Source: Sedimentisphaerales bacterium (GTDB lineage: Bacteria; Planctomycetota; Phycisphaerae; Sedimentisphaerales; SM23-30). Taken from it: a stretch of DNA of 64,000 nucleotides. The notes under the pieces were generated by a model. The model did not search any database, had not been told where the DNA came from, and was given only the letters and a program-made list of their open reading frames with translations. Both the position numbers and the translations under genes were made by a program. The stretch is taken from NCBI GenBank assembly GCA_016928435.1, contig JAFGKT010000008.1:16419-80418 (forward strand). Reading direction: 5' to 3'. Shown here piece by piece: positions 29,901 through 39,437 of this stretch. Each line of letters begins with the position of its first letter. The stretch's first letter is position 1.

Positions 29901-32900
29901 CATACGCGGCCCAAACGCTGTTTTACGTAGAAACCGCGCTCTTTGTGATGGTGGATCGTCAGTTTATCGATATGGATACCACCACGGCTATGGTTATAGA
30001 CCCGGTTTTCCTTCTGAACAATCCTTTCCAGACTGAGATTGAATACAACGAGGATACCCAGGTTACTGTTGACCTTTCAGCCCAGATGGCCGCGATGCGA
30101 GCCAATCTTGATCTGGATCCTGGATTTTGGAGCGGTCCGGGCGAACATACTATTTCGCTGGTCGCAGTTGCAAATCCACTATTGTTCCCAACTGGCGAAG
30201 AAGGCGGCATACCGGTGCCGGCAGATGAAGAAATGCCCAAGGTGTATCTAGATAATTTCGTTGTCTATCAGCGCCTAGAGGGCGAAACCGGCTATTACTC
30301 AGGCGTAACACCCACTTATCCGCGCGTGGATAGTGTAGTTGCTGCTAACTTTGATGCGAACAAGAACGGATGGGAATCTTCACACGACGGCTACATTAAC
30401 GGAAACATTTACACTTATCGCGACGCTACCGGCGGGTTCACCGGCGCTACCGGCGACGGCGGACTGGTTATCAGGCTCGGTAACGGCACAGATATCGAAA
30501 ACAACCTCTTAGGCACACATTCTTACGAATTCACCCCGGCCCTCGCGGGTCTATATACTCTTGATTTGGATTATTCGCTATTGCTGGGTACCGATGTTCC
30601 CAATGGACAAAGTATCACTCTGCAATACCGCATTGACGGCGGTGGTTGGAATCCGATCGACACTTTGACCAAACCGCCGGCCGGCGCAGCATACCAGCCT
30701 GCGGCTACGATACCCCTCGGCGCCCTCACCGCGGCCACTCACAAGCTAGAAATAAGCGCGGAGCTCAGCCAAAGTGCTGAAGGTCTAGCTGTAGATGATG
30801 ATTTTGAAGGTGCTAATCCGTTGCCTGGACCGGTTTGGGATTATAGGCCCGAGTACTTAGGTCGTACTAGTCTTGCCACCGGTGTATGGAATGATGCCGC
30901 AAACGATACATTGCGTATAACATTGGGAGATGATACTACGCATGCCCTATTACTAGAAGCGGCTTTCGAATGCAATTTTACCGCCGGAGCCACCAGTGAC
31001 TTTTCTGTTTCTTTTGACTATGCACTCACCAACGGAAACGGTTTAGGTACAGAAGCACTGAGCTATATGATCGTTTCGATTATAGATAACAGCACTAAAG
31101 TCCAGACTTTCCTAGATGGCATGGCCCTGGAATATGCTGCGGAAGGTCCAAGTGCCACACGTTCTGGTACTGTTACGATAGATATTAGCAATGTTCTGGG
31201 CGACCTGCCGGCGGGGGTCAGTTACACATTGCTGTTCCACGGTGGCCTGACCGAAACTCTAGACACGGCCAATAGTACTGCAACTGTAGACATTGATAAT
31301 GTAAAGATTTTTGAGCAGGATCGCGGTCGCGGTTATGCCTATCTGGACAACATTGTTCTCACCGCGTTAGGAGGCGGAGGGATAGAAATAAAATCTACCG
31401 CTGATTGGCGCATCAAGGCTGATCCGGAACAGGGCCATGACAGTGCTACGGTCGGCTACAATGATCAGGTCGGGCCCGAGTATGATCAAACTGAGCACAA
31501 GCGGCTGTTTGATTTTGGTGAATGCATGACCCTGAGTGTAACCGGCAACGGCGCCGGCAGCACCGTCATGGACACCTTGAAAATAGATAACGTATATAGC
31601 GATGAAGACGGGCCCATGGTTATCTCTTTTCGCTATCGTCTGCAAACAAGCAGCAGCGATCCGATTTTCAATCCAGCCGATCCAGCCAATACCAACCTGG
31701 CTGTGCGTATCGACGGTACTTTATACGACGCCGTCAGCGCCAATCAGTTTGTATCTACGCCCACGCCCGCTTTCGGACAGTGGTACAGTTTCACCGGTGA
31801 CAGCGGCTGGTGGAACGGTGACGAGAACAATCCGGAATATACTTATGTGTACGTGGTAGCCAATGATATCGAGGCCGGTCCCCATACGGTACATGTGGAA
31901 CTAAACGTAGCCAACGAACCTACTACCGTCACCAGTCAATTGTGGATCGATAACCTGGCCGTCATCGTCTCACGCCCGACCAACGCCGCGGATCCTAAAG
32001 CGATCCTTTTGCCCAATCGTAATTTTGCTGTGGGTGTAACCAACAAGTCTTTGGACCAGTCGCTTGATATGCCGCTCTATGGTGACGATGATGCCGATCC
32101 CCATCCGGACGACTTCTTGACTTTCTTTGATTATGGGCTTATCGATTTCGACTCGTATTACTATACCGCTTCGGTCTGGGAACAGAATCCCGGTGCCAAC
32201 AAATGGCAAATCTATGGTGACAACCTAGGCTTCACTCAAGAGATTGACTTTTTGGGCTTTTCGCTCAAGGAGAATCTGCAGAGCGGAAGTATTGGCGACG
32301 TGGTCGGGCTGGGTTTCTATACCTATGGCATGCCCGCTCCGGAATTATATAAACTCTCTGACCTTTGCATAGGTCCTAACGGCGTGGTCTGGGCGGGTCT
32401 GCAGCACGCGGAGTCTGAATGGGTTGACGTTAATGGCGATGGTGAACTAGATGCTTTCCACGCTCACCCATGGAACATAAATATCCGGCCTTATTGGGGA
32501 CCAAATACCGACCTGGATATCGAAGTCTGGCGGTGGCAACCATATAACGATCCTCTCAATGTCAAGAAGGACGCTGACCAATGGGTGAACACAAACTTGG
32601 TGCCCAATGCCGTCTGGAATGCCTATACCAATCTCCAGATGGTCAGCAGCGGCGGACAATTGCCTTCAGTTGCTTGGACCCTGCGCGGCGACTTAGGTAG
32701 TTACGCCGACGCCGGGGCTCAGCGTTATCAAGAAGATAAAACTTGGGGCGTGATGAATACCGAGAGTATTCAAAACAATGGGGAAATGGCTATGTGGAGT
32801 GCGCTGTGGGTGGACGATATGATCGTTCGCCCCGATGGCTTCCCGATAGCGTCTTTCTACATGGGTCACTTGGATGCCAACGGTATAAGGGAATTCAATA

Positions 32901-35900
32901 CTTTCGGTACCATGCCCGACCTCACCATTACCGAGCAATCAGGAATTCCCAATGACGACCTGCTCGATTTCGGCAGCACCTCGGGCAATCTGGTAGATCG
33001 CGCGTTCTCCATTAATAATATCGGAGGCGGTGACTTAACCGTTTACTCCATAGAAATCGGCGGGACCGGATCGCTTCCAACCTGTCCGTTCAGTCTAAGG
33101 GATGACTTAAACTTCCCGTTCACCCTGACGGGCAACGCGCTGACTGGTCAAGGCGGGAGCGTTAGTGTCGCGGTTCGCTTTGATCCTGAGGGAATTCCCG
33201 ACGGCGATTACTCAGCCGTGCTTATTGTACACACCAACGATCCACGCCATCCGGACCATCCATTCTCCCACTTCTATGACGTAATCTTACGTGCCACTTC
33301 GCAGAACGATGCCGAGATGACCGTCTCGCCACGCCAATTGGTTTTCCCAGATACCGTTATGAACACGGTTAGCACCACCCGCGATACGGTTGTTCGCAAT
33401 CGTGGTGACGAGGACCTAACTATCAGCGAGTGGTTTTTTGCCGGCGTGAATTTCTCCGTTGACAGTGCCTATATCACCGATGGCGACGTTGTTACACCTG
33501 TTGCTAATATCAATAACAAAGGCAGTCTTGATGATATCGTGCTGGTGCCCAACGCTTATCTTACTTTTTCCATCGAGTTCGCTCCGCAGAGAGTCGATGA
33601 CATTATCGACACCTTCTACATCCATAGCGATGATCAAAATCTGGAATACGCTCCGGTGGCGCTGTTCGGTACCGGTATCAGCGGCGCGAGCATGGAAGTG
33701 ACGGAAAACGTGGGTACGCCCAACAATGACACCATAGAATTCGGCAGCGTCATTCAAGATCATCAAGAAACACAAAGCTTCACCATTACCAACACTGGTT
33801 CAACTGACCTAACCATCATCAGTATCACAGATATCAACAATGTTTCAGCGATCACCATGATGCCCTATGTCGAGAACCTGGTGTTGGCTCCAACGGAATC
33901 AATTGTAATTGACGTGACTTTCTCTCCTGAAGGTCCGGAACCTGGTCATATTGCCGTTCCGGAAGAACTCGATACCATTTTGCGTATTCTCAACGACGAT
34001 CCTATCGAGGCCTTGCGGTCATACGAAGTGTCTCTAACCGGTTTGTCGGTTCCCGAAATACCGATTATCTCCATCGAAGAGGTCGCCGCGACCAACGACG
34101 CCAGCGACAATATGGTGCTTGATTTCGTCAATACCAATATCAATGCGACAGTCTCCCGTCAGCTCCATATCACCAATTTGGGTGGCGCCGACCTGACGTT
34201 GGACAGCTTTGTGCTTTCCAATACCATCGACTTCAGTGTGGAGCCGGTGAACCTGAGAAATAACGCCGCTGACGACATCGTCTTGCCTTACGATTCCGCG
34301 GCCCAAACTGTGACAGTCACATTCAATCCTACCCACGCTGGGTATTATGACGAGACTCTGCGCATCTACTATTATAATGAAAACAATGAATTGGTCTCGC
34401 AGACTCTAACGATGCAGGCGCTGGCTCTTAACGCGAGCTTGCAGATTACGGATTCTCAAGGCGCCGCCGGCGATCAGTTGATCAATTTCGGTCCGGTATC
34501 GCAAGGCTTGCAGTCCACCACTGAGACCGTTACCCTCACAAACAACGGCACCTCGGCTCTTAGCATTACCAATTGGGCTTTGACTACCGGCGATACCGAC
34601 ATCTTCCAGGTGCAGGCATTTGCCGCAGCGCCAATTGTGGTAGCCCCCGGCGCCAGTACTTCCTTTGATGTACTTTTCTCCCCTGAACAGGCGCAAGCTT
34701 ACGGCGGACAGATCACCATCACTAGTGACGACCCCAACAACCCGACTATGACGGTGGACCTGCTCGGCCAGGGTTCGGCGCCAGGCTTAGTCAGCGTACT
34801 GGACCAGTCCGGAGCGGTGGTCGTAGCGGTTGATTTCACCCCTGTTACACCTTTGGTATTTGGTATCGGCCAAAGTGTGACACAGTCATTCACCGTGCGA
34901 AATATCACCGACGTGGATCTATTGCTCAAGGGCCTTACAACCGAATCATCTCTGTTTATCCTTAATCATCCGCTCAACCCCAATAATGCCAATGACGATA
35001 TTGTTCTGCCGGTGGGCGGTGAATTCGCGTTTACCATTACTTTTGACGCAGCCAATATGTTTGACGGCAGCGTCGATCTGATTATGGTCACTAATAACGC
35101 CGAGAATACCGGCACGGACGTTACTTCCACAGTGACACTCGAAGCCGAAACCGTCTATGCTCCTCGCGTGGGTGGCGCAGGCTCTTCTATCACCTTGCCT
35201 TGGATAGACGAACACGGAAATACCGTTACGTTCATTATGTTCGGCGGCGGGTCGGCGGTTATCATCCCCGAAACCCCCAACAGCACCGGCGGCGCCATCG
35301 ACACCATTCAATTTATCGGCACGACTTCCAGTTCGTTCTTCATGGCCAGAACAACGGGATCGCTCGATGTCGGATCCATTACCGGAACAGCGGTCGGCAG
35401 TCTCTACCTGACCAACGTAAACCTCGTGGGCGATGGCATAGATATTCAAGGCCTGACCAGCTATCTGTCCATGGGCAATCTCGAAAACGGAGCCGACATC
35501 AATATCGGCAACACTTTCGGCCGAGCCCCGATCATTCAATTGGGCAACGTCGGTGACGGAAGCGATATCGACGTCAACGGTGATGTGCTGATGTTCCGCC
35601 CGGCAACGTTCGGAAACGCCACCTTCAACGCCGATGATGTTACCATACTAAATCTTGGCGGAACAACCACCGACGGCAGCGTGAATCTAACCGGTAACCT
35701 CAACATCGCCACTACTTCAGCGGCCAATGTAAATACGGACTTCATCGTCCAAGGTAATATCAATTTCATCGCGGCCTCTCGTTCCAATTACACCGGTGCC
35801 GTGCGGGCCGACAACATCAGTTTTGCCATGTTCCGCAATCTTGAAGGCGCCGCGATCAGTGCCTCCAGACGAGTGGGTTATGTAATGTCGTCCACCAATC

Positions 35901-36244
35901 TGTTTGATTCGCTTATCCTTGGTGGTTACGATCTTGGTAATGATGGGCGACTCGGAGGCGGTGACGATGTTCTTGTCGCCGGCGGCCAGGTAGGCTATGT
36001 CTCAGCCCCAGGCAGCATACGCGACAGTTTTGTAGCTGCCGGTATCGCTCCGACCGGTGCGGACTTCTTCAATCCTTCCGCTACAGCCAATGGAAGTATC
36101 GGCTCGGTACGGTTCGGTAACGCCCTGGCCGGTGCGGACGCGTTTGGCGTCGCGGCCCATACCAATATTACTTCGGTACTGCTGGGCAACAAGAGCATGG
36201 GCTCCGGACAGATTCACGGCGATTTCGAGGTACACCTGATCTAG
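26990..36244 (+). CDS. Giant (about 3,084 aa) LEPR-XLL-type surface protein with choice-of-anchor-D-like repeats and C-terminal beta-helix-like region
   Basis: MSHKVRRRFSRLALRSKSR...LKLEPLEQRLLLDVSG; repeated LDFG/IEFG...FTITNTGxxDLTI modules; start at 26990 preferred over 26777. Confidence 0.85.
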   Translation: MSHKVRRRFSRLALRSKSRILPKADLKLEPLEQRLLLDVSGWWDELGFRSGSGGGITWDPIDVAGESQLVLSSDGDPIAVWVEGTFIEYNEDPIPFHWEIDGDIYVRQYAGSTDPAYQGLPGWWDLSDGSADGLNNVDTGEGEGDDEDGYVEPVHTGSVNRIGTGRQIAAAAGPNGEVAVVWVTNGSSDPEELNYTGGDSEIYGRIWDGSEWVQMDWSETYGGISNDAVLNEKPSVVISPVGEVFVSYTAIHPGTDQREIVVKRYGYNYPETFVGVPHPDDRVWVELTDETIGEFAERPHSGVSHDEATSFDSSIVVDLEGRPIVAWSSMLGQDQAEIYVKRWTGDTWIEINNSNSASDPDDDGRSGVSNDSGMSLQPDLAITDSGDLIVTWVNWADWANYDNPLTDGGQAGIFVRELADGSSTWTTFDTQHVGQDSATNRGLAPSLGWYYTPKIDVDSAGNPVVSWQGFGAGERYVADRDGDTIVDGVEVHTPDLPGNQDLESPVMAIYAGAYNGTAFGLLTTNARNSISPTVDMCWMPDTLIGENDEILVSYTWRDSQFDPSNLDYEVFVQEWDTTNLQWTEHGRGSNSNGNDVIGPTLRDWRSTGYSVDENETQIGLVDYNDNPEDPDVMLASPNKAVNNGGHIYHYSRVDDTWYTGDVDISFGYTFDLEGEPDIEFNLDANPLLAYLDDVSGLPYVYEWIPNATTTGGTWTLVGGGPASGTVGNTEFNDVDGDGTNGNRNIGISVQAGPYSQILLTYLTHTNTSAEGVTNGNPNNKIGGHYGGGSDDLVTLLWDGNTWSNVGDGFLKKQPGMGVAYYSDFDGFDFTEDNIAEAKDENDDGDINIDDYEESYDTLFYGKNSDQVEISIEEGNADATSPEPGAGYTGNPGDAGMVIQFNIPSQENSADWPFDAWPGNDEWPGGQPDPLPPNWAINLNSPPRPFMGMAIGYVDYFVNLDSWVDDLTFQFSYAAQTLFYVETALFVMVDRQFIDMDTTTAMVIDPVFLLNNPFQTEIEYNEDTQVTVDLSAQMAAMRANLDLDPGFWSGPGEHTISLVAVANPLLFPTGEEGGIPVPADEEMPKVYLDNFVVYQRLEGETGYYSGVTPTYPRVDSVVAANFDANKNGWESSHDGYINGNIYTYRDATGGFTGATGDGGLVIRLGNGTDIENNLLGTHSYEFTPALAGLYTLDLDYSLLLGTDVPNGQSITLQYRIDGGGWNPIDTLTKPPAGAAYQPAATIPLGALTAATHKLEISAELSQSAEGLAVDDDFEGANPLPGPVWDYRPEYLGRTSLATGVWNDAANDTLRITLGDDTTHALLLEAAFECNFTAGATSDFSVSFDYALTNGNGLGTEALSYMIVSIIDNSTKVQTFLDGMALEYAAEGPSATRSGTVTIDISNVLGDLPAGVSYTLLFHGGLTETLDTANSTATVDIDNVKIFEQDRGRGYAYLDNIVLTALGGGGIEIKSTADWRIKADPEQGHDSATVGYNDQVGPEYDQTEHKRLFDFGECMTLSVTGNGAGSTVMDTLKIDNVYSDEDGPMVISFRYRLQTSSSDPIFNPADPANTNLAVRIDGTLYDAVSANQFVSTPTPAFGQWYSFTGDSGWWNGDENNPEYTYVYVVANDIEAGPHTVHVELNVANEPTTVTSQLWIDNLAVIVSRPTNAADPKAILLPNRNFAVGVTNKSLDQSLDMPLYGDDDADPHPDDFLTFFDYGLIDFDSYYYTASVWEQNPGANKWQIYGDNLGFTQEIDFLGFSLKENLQSGSIGDVVGLGFYTYGMPAPELYKLSDLCIGPNGVVWAGLQHAESEWVDVNGDGELDAFHAHPWNINIRPYWGPNTDLDIEVWRWQPYNDPLNVKKDADQWVNTNLVPNAVWNAYTNLQMVSSGGQLPSVAWTLRGDLGSYADAGAQRYQEDKTWGVMNTESIQNNGEMAMWSALWVDDMIVRPDGFPIASFYMGHLDANGIREFNTFGTMPDLTITEQSGIPNDDLLDFGSTSGNLVDRAFSINNIGGGDLTVYSIEIGGTGSLPTCPFSLRDDLNFPFTLTGNALTGQGGSVSVAVRFDPEGIPDGDYSAVLIVHTNDPRHPDHPFSHFYDVILRATSQNDAEMTVSPRQLVFPDTVMNTVSTTRDTVVRNRGDEDLTISEWFFAGVNFSVDSAYITDGDVVTPVANINNKGSLDDIVLVPNAYLTFSIEFAPQRVDDIIDTFYIHSDDQNLEYAPVALFGTGISGASMEVTENVGTPNNDTIEFGSVIQDHQETQSFTITNTGSTDLTIISITDINNVSAITMMPYVENLVLAPTESIVIDVTFSPEGPEPGHIAVPEELDTILRILNDDPIEALRSYEVSLTGLSVPEIPIISIEEVAATNDASDNMVLDFVNTNINATVSRQLHITNLGGADLTLDSFVLSNTIDFSVEPVNLRNNAADDIVLPYDSAAQTVTVTFNPTHAGYYDETLRIYYYNENNELVSQTLTMQALALNASLQITDSQGAAGDQLINFGPVSQGLQSTTETVTLTNNGTSALSITNWALTTGDTDIFQVQAFAAAPIVVAPGASTSFDVLFSPEQAQAYGGQITITSDDPNNPTMTVDLLGQGSAPGLVSVLDQSGAVVVAVDFTPVTPLVFGIGQSVTQSFTVRNITDVDLLLKGLTTESSLFILNHPLNPNNANDDIVLPVGGEFAFTITFDAANMFDGSVDLIMVTNNAENTGTDVTSTVTLEAETVYAPRVGGAGSSITLPWIDEHGNTVTFIMFGGGSAVIIPETPNSTGGAIDTIQFIGTTSSSFFMARTTGSLDVGSITGTAVGSLYLTNVNLVGDGIDIQGLTSYLSMGNLENGADINIGNTFGRAPIIQLGNVGDGSDIDVNGDVLMFRPATFGNATFNADDVTILNLGGTTTDGSVNLTGNLNIATTSAANVNTDFIVQGNINFIAASRSNYTGAVRADNISFAMFRNLEGAAISASRRVGYVMSSTNLFDSLILGGYDLGNDGRLGGGDDVLVAGGQVGYVSAPGSIRDSFVAAGIAPTGADFFNPSATANGSIGSVRFGNALAGADAFGVAAHTNITSVLLGNKSMGSGQIHGDFEVHLI
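32910..35150 (+). repeat. About six tandem choice-of-anchor-D/ASH-like modules within the giant protein
   Basis: LLDFGSTSGNLVDRAFSINNIGGGDLTV; LVFPDTVMNTVSTTRDTVVRNRGDEDLTI; IEFGSVIQDHQETQSFTITNTGSTDLTI; LDFVNTNINATVSRQLHITNLGGADLTL; INFGPVSQGLQSTTETVTLTNNGTSALSI; LVFGIGQSVTQSFTVRNITDVDLLL. Confidence 0.8.
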
Positions 36245-36369
36245 TACCGTGTAGGTTTGAATGCACCGGGCGAAAGATGCCTGTTAGTATCAAGAAATGA
36301 CAGGCTTGGTCCGCGCTAACTATTATTCAGCATAGTTTTACCAACTGAACAATGCATGGGGTTCTGGCT

Positions 36370-36999
36370 ATGAGGATCATTGCCGGCTCACGAGCCCGAA
36401 CCAACATTTTACCGCCGCGAGACCTGACGACCCGACCAATAACCGATCGCGTCAAGGAATCGCTTTTCAGTATTATAAACGACCGGCTCGCTAATGCCCG
36501 CGTGGCGGATTTGTTCTGCGGTACCGGTTCAATGGGACTCGAAGCGATCAGTAGGGGGGCAGCGCATGCCATAATGGTCGATAAAGATCGTGATGCGATT
36601 GCGCGTTTGCACAAAAACATCGCCAAGTTGAGATTCGAGCACCAAACCACCGTTCGATGCGCTGATATCTTTCGCTGCGGCATTCCTATCTCACCAGCGG
36701 TTGATACTGCAACAAAGCAAGTTTCCAATAACGAGATTCCGGTAGTGGCAACGGAAGATAAACGCTGCGATTTGGTTTTTGTTGATCCGCCTTACAGGCT
36801 GTCACTCGAGACTGCTCCGGAGTCCAAACTGGCTTTGTTGCTCTGTAAAATCGCCGAGCAGGTGGCGCCGCGGGCGATGGTTATTGTGCGTCAACAAAAG
36901 CAAGCACAAGGCCTGGCTGATCAATACGCGTCGCTGTGCCTCACGCAAACCCGGCAATACGGCAGCATGATCCTATCGTTTTTGGAGAACGTCTTGTGA
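36370..36999 (+). CDS. rsmD: 16S rRNA (guanine(966)-N(2))-methyltransferase RsmD
   Basis: MRIIAGSRARTNILPPRDLTTRPITDRVKESLFSII...VADLFCGTGSMGLEAISRGA...LVFVDPPY. Confidence 0.93.
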   Translation: MRIIAGSRARTNILPPRDLTTRPITDRVKESLFSIINDRLANARVADLFCGTGSMGLEAISRGAAHAIMVDKDRDAIARLHKNIAKLRFEHQTTVRCADIFRCGIPISPAVDTATKQVSNNEIPVVATEDKRCDLVFVDPPYRLSLETAPESKLALLLCKIAEQVAPRAMVIVRQQKQAQGLADQYASLCLTQTRQYGSMILSFLENVL

Positions 37000-38249
37000 G
37001 CAAAACGCAGGCATCGTCTAAGCACCCGAAACCTTCAGCTCACCAAGTGATGCTCAGGGTTGTCCAATATCTGCGCGATGCCGGCTTTGAGGCGCTGCTG
37101 GCCGGCGGATGCGTGCGCGACATGCTCCTGGGCCAACAACCAAACGATTATGATATCGCCACCAATGCCACTCCTGATTCCATAACCAAGATTTTTCGCA
37201 ATACCCTCAGCGTCGGAGCGCAGTTTGGGGTGGTTGTGGTGTTGATGGGGGGGCATCAAATCGAAGTAGCCACGTTTCGCAGTGACGATTCGTATCATGA
37301 TGGACGCCGGCCCGCCTCGGTGGTGTTCACTGATGCCGAACATGATGCACAACGGCGCGATTTCACCATTAACGGCATGTTCTTCGATCCGCTAACCGAG
37401 CGGGTAATCGACTATGTCGGCGGCACAGCGGACCTGCGCGGCCGTGTTATCCGCGCCATAGGCAATCCCGATGAGCGATTCGCCGAAGACCATCTGCGTA
37501 TGTTACGAGCCCTTCGGTTTGCCTGCCGGTTGGGTTTCACAATAGAGTCGGCAACCTACCAAGCCATTTGCGATCACGCGCTCAAGATCGCCAAGATCAG
37601 CGCTGAACGCATCGCAGGCGAACTCGAACAAATTCTAACCGACCCCAGCCGGGTCCAAGGCGTTGAATTGGCGCAAAAGACCGGATTGCTCGCTGCGTGC
37701 CTGCCGATATTATCGGACCAAAAGGTTCACGCCGGTCTAGCCGTCTTACAGCAGCTTCCGGAAGTGCTGCCGTTCCACCTGGCTTTGGCGGCTTTGTTGG
37801 TCGATTGCACCCCGAGCGAAGCCGCTCAAGTGTGCCGAAAACTCAAAACCAGTAATGATGTGCGTCGTCATACCGTGTTTCTGCTGGAAAAGCGAGAGGC
37901 GCTATTGCAGGCTTTGCCGCTGACGCCCGGCAGGCTCAAACGATGGCTCGCGGAACCGCTTTTTGAAAACCTGTTCTGTTTTACCGCTGCGCAGTTGCGC
38001 GCCACCGGCCAAAACGAAGACTCCTTGCAGCAATTGCGCAATCAAATCGAGCAATTGGGCGATGCCCCGATCGCGCCGCCGCCTTTACTGGATGGCCACG
38101 CGCTGATTGGTTTAGGCGCACCGCCGGGACCAATAGTAGGGCGGTTGGCTGAGGAAATGTACTTAGCTCAGCTTGAAGGTGAAATCGCTGATACCGACCA
38201 AGCCGCTGGCTGGGTCAAAGCATGGCTTCATCGCCATCATACCGACTAA
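36996..38249 (+). CDS. CCA tRNA nucleotidyltransferase / poly(A) polymerase family
   Basis: GGCVRDMLLGQQPNDYDIATNATPDSI...RRDFTINGMFFDP...RFAEDHLRMLRALRFACRLGF; GTG overlaps rsmD stop. Confidence 0.92.
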   Translation: MSKTQASSKHPKPSAHQVMLRVVQYLRDAGFEALLAGGCVRDMLLGQQPNDYDIATNATPDSITKIFRNTLSVGAQFGVVVVLMGGHQIEVATFRSDDSYHDGRRPASVVFTDAEHDAQRRDFTINGMFFDPLTERVIDYVGGTADLRGRVIRAIGNPDERFAEDHLRMLRALRFACRLGFTIESATYQAICDHALKIAKISAERIAGELEQILTDPSRVQGVELAQKTGLLAACLPILSDQKVHAGLAVLQQLPEVLPFHLALAALLVDCTPSEAAQVCRKLKTSNDVRRHTVFLLEKREALLQALPLTPGRLKRWLAEPLFENLFCFTAAQLRATGQNEDSLQQLRNQIEQLGDAPIAPPPLLDGHALIGLGAPPGPIVGRLAEEMYLAQLEGEIADTDQAAGWVKAWLHRHHTD

Positions 38250-38282
38250 ACCAGCCGCGTTTTCGCACCTCATCAAACGCCA

Positions 38283-39437
38283 TCAGCGCAAACCATTACC
38301 GCGCCCCCGGGCAACTGCATCTACAAAGGCTTGGTCATATTCCCCAGCCAATTGCCCCCAACTGTAGCTTCGAACATGCTGAGCCAGATCGCACGCGGCA
38401 GCTTGAGGCCAATTCTCACACAACCACGCCAGCTTAGCACGCAAATCCCGACCGTCGTCGTAGAAATGTACTGCACTTGCCTCACTCGGCATTAGTTCCG
38501 GATAGCTCAACCGACGAGGCAACAGAGGATAACAACCACGCGCTGTCGCCTCCAATATCGACAAACCAAAAAACTCGTGGATTGCCGTGGAAACCACAAT
38601 ATCCGCTCGACTCAACAACGCCAGATACTCAGCCCTATCCGCCACGTAACCAAAATGCTCCAAACGATGAGCCAATGATTTCTCTATCGCGCCGAAGATA
38701 GGGGGGCTGTCCCGGAATTGCTCGCCCGCGACAATCAGCCTGAAGTTCACTCCCTGCCGATCCAAATCCAATAACGCTTCAAAAAAATCGTCCGGGTTCT
38801 TGTCGTATTCCCAACGATGGTTCCAGAGGATTATCGGTACAGCGTTTTCTCGATTAGCTGTCCCTGGTTTATACGCAGCAAAAACTTCGTCCGGCAGACC
38901 CAAGGACCGCACAACCGCCCGACGTTCGATTTCTTCCGGTAAGCCTTCCGGTACGTAGTCCGGCATCTTCGCCAGCAGCTTACGCGCCGCCTCCAAGAAC
39001 GTCCGAAGATGATAACACGAATTGAACCATATTGCATCCGCAGCCAAGCAAGTGGTGATATTAGTGAACCCGTATTGATAATCCCGCTGAGATTCGTCCG
39101 GCAAAGGATACGTCAACTGGTTTTCATGGAAATAACAGACAATCGGCTTGTTCTGCCAATCGCCCGGCAGCAAGGCCCGCAGATCCGCAACCGAGGTCAT
39201 GTCCGAAGTGAATATCAAATCGGTGTTTTCGGGTCCGCCGATTTCGTTGCTGCGACGTTGGAGTTCTTGAGCAAAGTATATCCCCGCCCCTCGCATCCGC
39301 CATTTCCATTTACGCGGCGGTAAACCCCAACGAGTAAACCTATGCCCACTGGACGCGATCAACCCATCCAAAAACGCGCCATGACTGCCCCCGTCGTACG
39401 CCTCCATCGCCAAGATGTGCAGCCGCGCCTCGCTCAT
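38283..39437 (-). CDS. DUF3524 + GT4 glycosyltransferase, homologous in pattern to tRNA-queuosine alpha-mannosyltransferase (GTDC1/QTMAN)
   Basis: ILAMEAYDGGSHGAFLDGLIASSGHRFTRWGLPPRKWKWRMRGAGIYFA; WNHRWEYDKNPDDFFEALLDL...STAIHEFFGLSILEATARGCYPLLPRRLSYPELMP. Confidence 0.85.
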   Translation of the reverse strand: MSEARLHILAMEAYDGGSHGAFLDGLIASSGHRFTRWGLPPRKWKWRMRGAGIYFAQELQRRSNEIGGPENTDLIFTSDMTSVADLRALLPGDWQNKPIVCYFHENQLTYPLPDESQRDYQYGFTNITTCLAADAIWFNSCYHLRTFLEAARKLLAKMPDYVPEGLPEEIERRAVVRSLGLPDEVFAAYKPGTANRENAVPIILWNHRWEYDKNPDDFFEALLDLDRQGVNFRLIVAGEQFRDSPPIFGAIEKSLAHRLEHFGYVADRAEYLALLSRADIVVSTAIHEFFGLSILEATARGCYPLLPRRLSYPELMPSEASAVHFYDDGRDLRAKLAWLCENWPQAAACDLAQHVRSYSWGQLAGEYDQAFVDAVARGRGNGLR

